Positions 37,070-48,628 of a DNA stretch of 64,000 bases are shown one piece after another. The position numbers were made by a program, and so were the translations under genes. The stretch is from Hymenolepis diminuta (lineage: Eukaryota; Platyhelminthes; Cestoda; Cyclophyllidea; Hymenolepididae). A model generated the notes under the pieces. It made no database searches and was not told where the DNA came from. It worked only from the letters and a program-made list of their open reading frames with translations. The stretch spans positions 669,691-733,690 of the forward strand of contig CAADRB010000022.1 in NCBI GenBank assembly GCA_900708905.1. The letters are read 5' to 3'. Position 1 is the stretch's first letter, and each line of letters opens with the position of its first letter.

Positions 37070-37520
37070 TTATCGAATATTTCCATATGTAGATTGATTT
37101 TGAATTATTCAAAATGCCAATTCAACAATAGGCTGATTTGTGTCGCTTATTAATCTATTTATCTATATGAATGCAATTGAAAAGGCAAATGTAATTGTCG
37201 CTTGAAACAATATGATAAAAACTTTAATTGATTGATTACTTATGAATATATTGAGATCATATTGCTTTCCAAATAATGAGAGGCAAAAAATAATTTAGGT
37301 GGCAAGCGCCGATCAGTAAGAATTGAATTTCATGGAGAAGAGTTTGCTCAGGGATACTGGTGATGAATCACGAACTTTGAATTTTGAAATGTGAAATCTC
37401 CATTTTATCGGAATCCAAGAATGAAATACATTACGACTCTTTGATGCCTTGACTTTGCCCTCAAAATCGGTTCGATCCTCTCAACTTTGCTATACATTGA
37501 AAGTTCAGAACACTATTCGA
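37070..37520 (+). repeat. Dispersed repeat, family A copy in the spacer (direct copy 2)
   Basis: Parallel copy of 34590-35110, about 2.48 kb downstream, same orientation. The core reads catggagaagagtttgctcagg then gatgaatc, followed by acgactctttgatg. Confidence 0.75.
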
Positions 37521-38009
37521 AGAAGGATATTAGGATTGCACATCGGAGCACAAATAAATGTTCAAGTCCTAACACAAAATTTTACCCTGAGAACCATCGT
37601 CGCACAACTGAAAATTAATAATTCTATGGGTAGGTCTTCACAGAAAAGAAGATCAATCAACCAAAGCACCACTGAAATTCCATCTATAAAAAGTGGGTTC
37701 CTCTAAGTGGTTAGAGGTTAGTGGTTGCCATAACTGGTTAAGGCAACTTCAAGCTGGAGACGAACAGTTGTTCTGCGAAAAGAAGGCGAAAGTTAGGGAA
37801 CGAATACTACAAGAATTTCCATCCCTCTCATAATCTAGAACTAATCATAACAGACGGTTGAGCATAAAAGAAGTGTTATTTGTGAAGCCTCGGTGTCATT
37901 GACTCATTTAAGTGAATATGAGATGAGAAGGCACTAATCGATCGGTCTTTACGAACCCAAAGATGATCTGTCAATTAGTATACTCCTCTTCCTGTAGACG
38001 AGTGATACG

Positions 38010-38270
38010 ATAACTACATGATTTTCCATATAAAGTCCAAAATGATGTAAAGAAAGGATAAGTCCGGGAAAACATAACTTGAAAAAGCTGTTGACCTACT
38101 GATTATGGAGCCCAAATGAAGTAGAGTTCTCCTGATTCCCTGACTCTGACTTCTACTACCTGAATACTCTTCTAAAAACGAAAATACTCCCTCTGTGTGA
38201 ACTTTCACTTCCTTTGCGTTTGGATGTTTCCCCGTGATGTGAAGCTGTAATACTCTTTGCTCCATCAGAG
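38010..38270 (-). repeat. Dispersed repeat shared with the LTN1 intron
   Basis: Related to about 180-370 (see that entry), same orientation. Short open frames here are repeat-derived. Confidence 0.5.
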
Positions 38271-38758
38271 GAAATAAAATCAGAATATCGTAGGCATGAT
38301 AAAAGGGATCAACTAATGAAATTTGAACATTGAAAGATTGGATAACCTATCGTGCACAAAATAATGATGAATATGACTTTCTATGGCCTGACCTTTTCTC
38401 AAGACCTGTTCGCCACTCCACTTTTCTTTCATCTCTCATTAGATTATTTTACAATTCATTATGTTCAGTGCTTTCAAATGATTAAAACTTGTAGATTGTT
38501 TTGATTTGTTACTGGCAATTAATTAAATGGCCGAGCCTAGATTTTAGGGCGAAAATATTTTACCGCATAAACAGTGGAAGCAGATTTCAAAATATCCTTG
38601 TTTCTCATCCACTTGTCCGCTAAGTAATGACATGAATTATCTGCATTTCTCCATTCATTAATTAACATTAATCTAGACGAAAAGCACAGATTTGGGCTCG
38701 GATCTGCCTGCTTTGTTGGCGTGTTGTTGAGTTGTCAGTCAAGATTCAAGGCTAAAGT

Positions 38759-38790
38759 AATATAAAAAGCAAAAACTTTATAAAAACAAC
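38759..38790 (+). promoter_or_regulatory. TATA-like promoter elements upstream of a small secreted-peptide gene
   Basis: aatataaaaagc at 38758-38770 and ttataaaaac at 38779-38788 lie 55 and 35 bases before the candidate ATG at 38816. In AT-rich DNA TATA matches are common, so the support is their position before a signal-peptide ORF. Confidence 0.35.
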
Positions 38791-38815
38791 TCTCCAATAA
38801 TCTGCTATCGACAAC

Positions 38816-39532
38816 ATGACGTCAATTTATTCAACATACTTTATGCTGATTCTCAATATCGGAATCACCATTGGAGAACTGTTTTGTGAGGAACACCAGA
38901 GGGTGGGTAGAGTTATTGAATCGGACTTAAAACATGTGCAATTAATGACTGCAACAATACCTTAGAGTTATGTTGAGATTTAAGCTTAGCATACCTCGAT
39001 ATTTATTGGCATTTTTGTATTAATACTAAAGATTATTGATTAGTTATATAGGAGAGGGGAATTCAAAAGTCAGATATCATCAAAACCCTAGGAGGATTTA
39101 TGAAAAATCTGTGAAAAATGCCCTTCTTAAGCACAATCACAGAAGAAACGTTATTTAAAAGGAGAGTACATGTCATACTACTCGGAGAGGTTACATTATT
39201 TTTTTGAAATCTTTCCATGAGACAAAAGATTTGCACTTCGCTGCCTTTGTGCGAAATCTCTAGAGACGGAGACTTACTCTTTTAAAGTCAAAAAACGTTA
39301 TTTTTAACTTTCCTAACCAGAAAAGTCTGGTTGAACTAAAGGCTTCTTTGGTGCTTTTATTAATTTATCTTTACCATAAATTTTTTTCATTTCTTTCTAA
39401 CTTTTCTGGTACAAGATAAATCAACACAAGTTTTGGGGTAATGGAACTGCCAAGAATTTCTCTGCAGCATCAAAGAAAGTCATCTTTGATGAAGCTCGGC
39501 GTCGGATTTTCCAGAGGAATCCGCTGAGCTAG
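38816..39532 (+). CDS. Candidate small secreted peptide (67 residues, two exons)
   Basis: Exon 1, 38816-38902: MTSIYSTYFMLILNIGITIG then ELFCEEHQR, a classic signal peptide with a hydrophobic core at residues 8-20 and a likely cut near residue 20-25; donor gtgggt, phase 0. Exon 2, 39416-39532: after a pyrimidine-rich tract and tggtacaag, INQHKFWGNGTAKNFSAASK then KVIFDEARRRIFQRNPLS and a TAG. The mature part would be about 45 residues, basic, with an RRR cluster that could be a processing or nucleic-acid contact site. I recognise no family. Lies wholly within the spacer between the inverted-repeat arms. If unspliced, the frame would stop after 49 residues. Small signal-peptide proteins are common secreted products in parasitic worms, but no function is assigned. 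Confidence 0.4.
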
Positions 39533-40664
39533 TTTTTCACACGTCATGACTCTGCAGGAGTAAATTCTTGTAGTGTTTTGGGCATTCTAAATCTGTTTTC
39601 AAAAGATATTCTCAGTTCTATTATGTAAAAGCTGTAACAGAGGAGTGAAATGACGAAAATCTCGATCGGTTATACTTTTATTTTGAATAACTATTGCGAT
39701 CATTTTAAAATGAGTAGGAGTCTTACTAGTTATATATTTTCTGATTATTGTTCCTTCATGCGTATGAATTGAAATAAGCTCTTCTCACTACTATGTTACT
39801 GGCCTTGTATCAAATTTGTCTACAAACGTCTTAATGACGAGTGAAGAGAGTTGTCAAGTTGTCAAGCTATTCCTTAGTAGAGAGCTTTGAATGGAATAAT
39901 AGTTATCTGTCATCATTTTACCGTATATATTAACTTATGCTTGCTAATAATAATGGGGGGAAAGCACGCACGAAAGTATTTAGTTGCCCATTTTCTCATA
40001 AGTGGTAAAGTTTACTTCATAATGCCCAAATGTTAAAGTCCCGTAAGTTCTTTTCATCTCCACCCTATCTCGTCTTTTAGAAGTGATTAGCCAGCAACTG
40101 TGAAAGGATGGTTACTTCCTCTCTCCTTTGTGCACTTTATTCTCCTTGGTCCCTATTTCTATCCTTCATACACCATATAGACTTAATGCCCTTTCCTCCT
40201 TTCAACCTACCTTATCTGTAAGACTTCGATCATGCCTCCTACAATATAAAAATTAAATATTTTTGCATTAAATCAATGCAGAATGATGTTCCAGTTTTAT
40301 AAGTTTGCCTTGAGATTTGTTGATATTTCAACTTTACTTACCTGAATTTGCGATTCAACATTTGAGAAGCCTCCTGTGCGATTTACTGGACTACTTGGCT
40401 AAAAATAGTCAATATATTAACACTTATGGATGAAAAAATAAATACTATTGATTAAGGAATTTAAAGTAAGCACAATCTCCGAAGTGTCATTCTCAGTTCT
40501 TATTCATTTGCTTAACTTCCATTCAAATGCCATTTTCAAAGAGATATTGAAACTCAATTATTAAAACAATTTTTAAATAATAAGCAAAATGTGGAAACTA
40601 TTTTTTCCCGAAATTCATCTCTGACCATTAGTAGCTTAGATTGCCAGTGAATTCCACATCTTAC

Positions 40665-40960
40665 CAGGTAGAGATGTATTTCAATATCTGCACTTGGAAG
40701 TACGCCGACAAACAAAGCTCCTAGGGATAATCACTTCCCGCAGGTTGTCTCGCAGTCACCCAGCCTCCTTATTGTAGACCCTAAGCCTGTTTAGGAGAAG
40801 ACTCGCAATCTACCTGGACCGAACTGGAGCAAGCGCCTGCAAGCAGAGCGGACCAATGGCAAAGCCGAACTGGGAGCTCACTGTCGCCACCGCGCCGATG
40901 GAAATCGAACCTGTGACCTCTGACATAGTAACCGGTGCGCCATCGACACATAATCTAATT
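40665..40960 (-). repeat. tRNA-derived SINE
   Basis: Minus strand carries a pol III A box (tggcgcaccgg, 40932-40942) and B box (ggttcgatttcc, 40900-40911), 20 bases apart (about 41 bp start to start) inside a tRNA-like head beginning near 40950. It continues into a GC-rich body (gcggtggcgacagtgagctc) to about 40670. GC content is clearly above the surroundings. No intact tRNA is claimed: the anticodon arm and acceptor pairing are degraded. Confidence 0.72.
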
Positions 40961-42779
40961 TAACATAATTTTTTCTCGGTTGATCTTCTCTATGTTCGCG
41001 AACTTTGAATTCACTTGAGAGTTGATAATAACATATATTACCGGCCACTCTGACTCACAAGGTTTTGGGCCCAGGTTGGCTCATTCTACAATCTCACGAT
41101 AATTCACATGGTTTAAACCGGTTAGCCACTCAAAGCGTATTTTATTCTGCTTTTCTGTGACAATCCGAGTTATTCTAGCACAGTACTGACGCCACCCCTT
41201 TCCTCCCAATTCTTCTTCCAACTCTTTCCTCCATTTCCCCCTCAGTAATCCTCTATTGTCTAACATATATGTGCTCCTATTAAATTCTTGATCTTCTCAC
41301 TCTTGCAAAGCTAGCAAAGAAAATCATTAGTTCTAGGAGGAGATATTTAACTTAATTTGATTGAGTTTTTGAAGTATCTTTACTGACGGGGATTAGAGCT
41401 ACTTTATGATTACTTCTATTTAAGTATTTTACATAGGCTTTATACGCAAATGGAAAATATATATCATTAAACAAAATAATAAATTTAATTTTTAAGATAT
41501 TTCATGTTTTAAATTATTTAAATCCTCACTTCTATATTTCCATGGATGGTTGGTCTTCTTCAGGTCATCTATCATATTTATGAATCCTTTAGAATTTTCC
41601 TGACTTGAATATTGAAACTTCCGTAATATTGCTGAATTTGTATAACGCGGTAAGAATCATTTATCCTCCTTTTACTACAATTTTGGATCGTGGTAAGTCA
41701 AAACTCCGTCCCGAATTAATCAGCATCCTTCCAATTGTTTGAGACAATACTTTTAAAGATAAAAAAGAAATATAAGACAGTTACTAAATCTAAAAATGTA
41801 GTTTAAAATTATTATGCAACTTGATCTGGATGACCTGTTACTGCTCATATCTCGAGGGCTTTGAATGAATTTAAACAAATAATGCCAAACTTCATAGTGT
41901 TTTTAAAAATTACATATTTTAGGCATCCATTTAAACAAAATTTCCTATCTAAAGTTCGATTTACACATTGATTTCATTTCTTTCAACAAAAATTTAACAA
42001 TAAATGAGTAAACTTTAGCCTGGAAACAGAAACATCTAAATAGTTCCGGTTGCAGTCTTTGAACCTTTGATCTATAAAATTTCACTCCTTAAAATTATTG
42101 AGAGAATTCGGTTGGGACTTAGCTTTCAAGGCAAGTGAGTGAAAATTGTAGCAGATGTTAAGGAGAGAAGATTTGTATTCATTTGCATCTCGTTCTATTC
42201 AGATTTCGTCGGATGGTAGAAGAAACTGTACATTATATTCAAAAGACTAGGTGGTGGCGCTACGTCTATTTCTCAACTTCCAAAGCCGTAAATTGATTCC
42301 AACTAGAGAGATTTTTCGTATGATAGTCTAGATAACACGATAATACTGAATTACATGATATCCAATGGGATTCATACATATACTTTTTTGTAATCATATA
42401 GTTTAAGAAAATATACTACGTGGTTGGCAAAGGAGAAAGCATTTCTTCAAAATGTATAGATTTGGAAAAGTGAAAGTGTAAAAGTGTAAAAATAACTATT
42501 AACTGCTGGGTTATAACTTAAGAAAAGACCTTGTGATAAGGGAGTAGCATTGTTTTGTTTACAACAATTCTTATAAAAAATTCCGCTGTAGCCGAAATCG
42601 AGCAGAGAACGGGTAAAGGGAAAGCCAAGTTATAATTCATTTTGATGAATTGTTTGTGAGAAAAAGAATGAAAACTTTGAAGGATGAATCTTTCTTCACT
42701 GTAATATTTATCTTACATACTCTCTAATCATCACCAAATTTGATTATCTTGTCTTTATAGTAGCGTCTGTAAACTTTTA

Positions 42780-43320
42780 ACCTTTCCTGTGACCCAAGCA
42801 CTCCATAGACAAACATCGTGTCCCCTCAACTGGCCTATTTCTCATCGATCGGAAAAGGTAAACACACCTCGGACGATAGTAGCAGACACCGCTTAGTCGG
42901 CCCTGCTATTAACCAGTCTTGTCTGCACTGGCCCTTCCTTTTCCTACAATCGTCTCGACCAATAAAAGCTCGCATACAATTATATCCTTATGCGTGTCCT
43001 CACCCAAAGTGTCGATTATAAATAGCCTCCATTAGACACACACTGAACGCACACACAGGGGACCCTAGCTTGTCCAACACATCTCCCGTTGCTCAGTCCT
43101 TCTCCTCCAATTCCCTATTTTCCCTTGAGGCTCTGTACTGAGCTTTGTTCAATACAACCTGGTCAACACAATCTTTGGTGTTCTTTTTCTTTCATTTACT
43201 GTTAGCCATCTGCCACTACAAACTGGTGACCTCCAAACAATCTGATGACCCTCTACAACCTACCTGTCTCCACGGAAGAGGGCTCTACAAATTAAAGTGA
43301 AGATACTTCTAAACAGTATC
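42780..43320 (+). repeat. Diverged relative of the inverted-repeat arm
   Basis: Shares with 30850-31330 the order ctg/ctaaacgcg - ttcctataacc/tttcctacaatc - cacccg/cacccaaag - acacacac - ctcattgc/ctctgtac - gtttgatcaatgcatcctgg / ctttgttcaatacaacctgg - tcattggtgttctg/tctttggtgttct. It lies in the spacer in the same orientation as the left arm. It shows that the arm sequence belongs to a repeat family older than the palindrome. Confidence 0.6.
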
Positions 43321-46300
43321 CCTTTGCGAAGTTCATAATTGTTCACTTAAATGGTGTTTTGGCACCGTCAAAGGTTCGGCATTTGGATTTATTCTGTTAC
43401 ATTAATGACGTGCTGAAAGAGTGTTCAGATTCTTTGAAATACTTGGGATCATATCCAATTTATCACCGACTAATGTTGGATATTAAATAGGATTTCTACC
43501 CTCTTTTGAATGCTTACTTCACGTTTCTCAAATTCTAAGAATGAACATAGTTGATCTAACAATAAGGTATTACTTCAATTTCGGAAAGGCATTATTAAAA
43601 GAGTTCCTTTAAAATACGTGGAGTCTACTAAATTCTTATCATTAAATATTAAAATGGTATTCCGTTTCATTACTACTTAGAGGATAGAGGTCAGAGGTCA
43701 CGAGACCAACGCCCTCTAGTGTACATCCATTCAATCTATTAAATTTGTCAATCTGAACTTATATTTTCTTCATTCTAATATAAACTTTAAGTGCTTCTCA
43801 AAAAATAAAATTATAAAGTTGCTAATTTTTGTTCTTGAAAACCAACATCAAGTGTTACTGGCATCCAACGGGAAAGACGGCTCCCTAGTATTTCATAGAA
43901 AATTCACATTTTCCCCCGAATAAGTAAATATGAATTGAGAAGTTATGCAAATCCATTCTGTTCAAATCGTATTTTTGGACAAATAAGCTAATAGCGACGC
44001 CTTTGGAATAAAAATTATCCAACTTGTTTTATAAACGCTTTTTTTAATTTTAACACATTAAGATGATATGTCAAGTCATATTACTTAGAATAAGAAAAGA
44101 GACAGGCTTCATTAGTTTAATAAATCTAACATCAATGTCGTTTTCAGCTACGCATTCACTCTCTGGTTTACTTATGCGCTTTCTTTGCTGCCGAAATTTC
44201 GTATAGCTCAAATTTGCAAGGACTTCTGTAAAATACTTCCGTTAATTCACCACTGAAGATAAAAATAGTCATTTGTATGTAGTCTGCTTTATCCTTCGTC
44301 TCATATTTCCTCGGATGAAGAAGGAACTATGTGTATATATATCAACGTTATTCAATTTCAAGTTTTTAATATCTGGTAACTTCATGAGGGAGAGACTTCT
44401 ACAGAAGATGTAGGATCTTAGCTCAGAGATTTGGCCCAATTTTTTTCGTATCTTTTCTGGAAGTAGATTCCTCATTGTCGCACAAGTCGTCCTTATATCT
44501 CTACAAAGTCTTCAATAATTCAAATTGAAGTAGACACAGGATCTAATATCGTGGGACTTGAAAATTAACATAAAGAAGATGACTGCACAGATATGTAGGA
44601 GTGATCGATTCACCATTTAGTGGAGACAAAACGGGCATAAATTTCGCTAGATGAGTGGTTGTAGGCATCGAAAATGATTTGAAATAATTCGTACTTTTAG
44701 TATTATTAAACTTAAAGAGCCTTTTTTTACATCCGTCGCTATTAAAGGTGAATATGATTAGTGGAAGGGAAATTCGAGTGGGAAGAGGAATCGAATTTCG
44801 CCAAGTCATCTTAATTCACTCATTGATGTCCATCAAGTTGTAATCTCCCTTTGGCAGACAAATTTTAGACCCATCAATGTCAAGTAGAAATTGCAATTAA
44901 GGAATATTATTAGATACTTTGATATTTTGATAATCATTGAACTGCAATAAGTTCTAGCTCCAACAAGGGGAATTAATTTTTTCCTTCGTCTGTCTGGAAT
45001 ATCGGTGCAGTAGATCATAACGGGGATATTTTTAGAGTCAGTAAAATGTGTTTTCAACTAGAAGCATCTTTAGAGTCTTTAAAATTTTCTAAAAATTTAG
45101 TCGTTTAAAGCAAGGCTGATGTAGTTATGCTCCCTTGTATATCCAACATCTGTGATATTCAAAGTAATTTCTTTTTAGTGTTTCATAAATATTAACATTT
45201 AATCTAAAAGCATTTAAATTCAAAATATAAATATAAAAAGTGAAGTTATTTCAAAATATGTATATATAAGTATATCCAGATTATGCGCTAAAATTTATTT
45301 TTGAATTTGAGTGTGACGTACTGATCGATATAGACAAGTCTCAGTTGCACCATCTTTTAAACATTTGGACTGAATATTCTCATTATGTCATATATTGTGA
45401 ATGAATTGGTACTGTTAACAACAGTTATAGCACACTTTTCTCCTCAGTATGCACAAAATGAGAGAAATAACAAGGAATGCTTATTTTTGATTTCTTGAGA
45501 TTAAACTCAAAGATTTTCTGTTTGTGTGCATCACATAGATTTTAAAGTAACCCCAATCCCAAGTAACGCTCCTTCTATAATGAAAGTGAGTTGGGTCTAG
45601 AAATAGACCTTCCAAATCGAACCGTTTTAAAGACTAACAGAATACGGTAGCCTATCCAACGATCGGAAAGACAGGAGTTGACTTAGACTTGTGGTGCGTT
45701 GGATGGTCGAAAAGGGGAGAGAGTGGGAGAAGGTGACCTGGTAGATATGTCACACCCGTGTGTGTGAAGGTGAAATCATGAAAATGAGAAAAGTAGACTG
45801 TTGACTCATGTGGCCCACTTTATGTTTATGTTTATTTTGTGTTTATGTTTATGTGTGACAATTAGGTCAAACATGTCTCACGGCTTCTCACTGTGTGCGT
45901 ACTACGATTCCCCCTCAAGAGGTCTTCCCAATATCAACAATAATTAAATTAACACCAAGCCTTCTTTTACCTGTCATTATTTAAATATGAATTTCAAAAT
46001 GTGTGTCTCAATAACATAAGGGTTGGAAGTGAAGTGACAAGTGAATATGTTTTCGATTTTGGAAATAACTATGAAGTTTGGCAAAGAGTTCGGTGGAACT
46101 CTGCCTCTTCATAATTAGTATTTGCAATGTTGTTACAACTGCGTTGTCTAACTTTCAGGAGATTAAGTCTCCCCAAAGTCTCCATTGTGTTTTCATAGGT
46201 GTTGCATCGGCCTTGATATGACGGTACGTAATCGACCACTTCGGTTAGTTCTGGTCCATAAGATGAATGAAAGAATGCCCAGTTCTTCCCTAATGCGCTT

Positions 46301-46405
46301 TTAACTCTATCAAAATATGATCTGACAGTTCAACATCAGAAAACGAAAAAAGTGAACTACATTGCGTTTTCCCTGGATCACGAACACTGCTGTTGGTTAT
46401 TAAGT

Positions 46406-47027
46406 TCATGTTAATATATTGTGACGTAACTGTTGTGTACAAGTCAGAATCAAAAATGTTAGGGCAGAAATGTTAGGCAAATTGTTAGTCGGGTTTATGG
46501 CAACTGAACTTTGAACCTCCTTGTTCGTCTCTTCGGTTGATGCACTGATGAAAGATTGATTTGGGTCATCTACGAGTACATTTCGGGTGAAGAGTGGTAG
46601 TAAAAATTCTCGGATGCCTTCTAAAATATGTAAGAAGACAATGCGGTAAATGCCCCATTACATCACAGCCTATGTACCACAACCTCCTTCAATTAGAAGC
46701 AACTCATTAAACCATGGGTCAATTCTGCCAAATTCGGCACCACTTTTGGTCATAGAAAAGCAACTGAAGGCGCTAAGCATCCAAACTCTACAGAAGGGGC
46801 TGAAAGGAGGAGGGATGGAGTATAGGTGGATAACAAAATCGACTTATCAAAAGCCTCACTTTACCGCATTCAGAATATACTCCTGATTTAATTCCAACTA
46901 ACAATACCAAAGTGTACACAAAGATAGCAGTGGAGAGGAAATTGAGGACGAATAGAAAGATGTGAGAACCTTGCATAACAGTATCCAGTTTCCTCGGACA
47001 TATGTTGGACTGTGCAAGACTATCCAT
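46406..47027 (-). CDS. Small two-exon membrane protein (right-arm copy)
   Basis: Mirror copy of the gene at 32375-32996: exon 1 at 47027-46865, exon 2 at 46620-46406, no differences noticed. The two copies point toward each other across the spacer. If the palindrome is an assembly artefact, only one copy exists. Confidence 0.4.
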
Positions 47028-47175
47028 TGGTTCGGTCCATTGTACAATCCACTACATAATCGGTAGTTTCCATGTGAAGGGGAAGAAAGAACCAGATAAA
47101 ATGTTAATATCGTCAGGGAAAAATAGTTAATAATTTACGAACTTTTCATTTCCCAATGACAACTTAGTTGTTCGT

Positions 47176-47225
47176 NNNNNNNNNNNNNNNNNNNNNNNNN
47201 NNNNNNNNNNNNNNNNNNNNNNNNN
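47176..47225. other. Assembly gap (50 N), right arm
   Basis: Fifty undefined bases between gttcgt and tttctg, the exact mirror of 32177-32226. Confidence 0.99.
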
Positions 47226-48628
47226 TTTCTGGGTGAGTTCATGTTCGTAGTACACAGTGGCATCACTTTTAATTGAGTTGTTGGACGTATCACCTCTCCT
47301 CATTTATTTCCACATGGGTGGAAGAGTAGGTAGAGGAGAGTAGCATTGATTCTCAACTCACCAGAACTCACTAGAGTTCAGTTAAGGTGAATCATATAAA
47401 TCCGTATATTGAGGGTTGACTCCAGTCAATGGATAAGCTGTTTTGAATAAACTCTAATTCCTTGTGCCACAATAAATTTCATTGCACCGCCATTTAATTT
47501 AACTTTGATAAATCTATCTGTCTATCTATCGAATTTCCACAATAGATCTCCCCGTCAGAATTCGCTCTCATCCCTTTACTAAGAGGGACTGTTATAATAT
47601 AACATTTAAACAAGTGGATGCATACCTATGAGTGTTATTAATAATGTGGGAGAAAGGGTTGGGATGTTGGTGGGGAAGGGGGGGGAGGAGGAGGGAGAGG
47701 GGGAGGGCGTGCTAGTTAATGTGATTGGGGATAATAGCCTCTCTTCTCGACTTTGAAAGAATATACCCGCTTTTTCGGAAGTCCTTTCAAATGGATCGTG
47801 GTGGTTTTGATTTTAATGTAAGAAACTTCTTTATAATATGCGTGGTATTTTAGAAATTCCTGTCTTTTACAAGACCTCAAGAAACGGGAACTTGGTCACT
47901 TGGAATCCTTGTTGATCGTCATCAATGGGTAGCAGTGATCCTGTTCATAGTGCAAGGGCATTGCCTTCTTTTCCACGAACACTCGCATGCAGTTGGCAGC
48001 TTCGCTTTTCACTACTTTTTGTTCGAATTCGCGTGAAGTTGGAATTGACAATGTTCGAGGTAGGAATCTGCATTGCTGGTTGCCTAATCATACATCCCTC
48101 CCAAACCAGACTTTGTGGCAACTTGTAGGATTGTAGGATGAACCAGATCTTGATTGTAGAAACTAAGACTATAACTGAGAGCTAAAACGGTAAGAACAGT
48201 TATGGAGCAGAACACCAATGATTGACTAGGCCAGGATGCATTGATCAAACCGCAATGAGGATTCAAGTGAGTAAGAGAGAGGGATGAGGAACAAATGCGA
48301 TGAGAGGGAAGCGTAGGAGGCGATGAATGAGAAGCGTGTGTCTGTGCGCGAGTGTGTGCGCGAGTGTGTGCGCGAGTGTGTGTAGAAAGACAAAGAGAGT
48401 TTGTAAAAGTCACTCGGGCAAGAACGCGGGTGAGAGCATGAGTGCAGATGTACTTTTAGGTGAAAGGAGATGGTTATAGGAAGGGGATGGGTAATGGACC
48501 AACGCGTTTAGACACGACAGAGAGGAGTAATGGGGTAATAGGGACATCAAGACATCACTAGGTTTCGCGAACGAAAAACCGAAAAATTGTTATAGAGGAT
48601 ACGAATAGCGTAATTCTGGAAATGCGTA

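Larger units (their letters stand above)
45436..48562. repeat. Right arm of the 3,127-bp inverted repeat
   Basis: Reverse complement of 30840-33966 at every stretch compared, including the N gap. Outer flank 48563-48628 is a diverged relative of 30775-30839. Confidence 0.95.

Noticed and set aside
40900..40955. Possible functional tRNA gene
   Set aside because: A and B boxes are present, but the cloverleaf arms do not pair well and the body continues as a SINE.
41081..41266. Minus-strand 61-codon ORF (WRKELEEELGGKGWRQ)
   Set aside because: Protein-like composition, but no homology recognised and it adjoins repeat DNA; no splice evidence.
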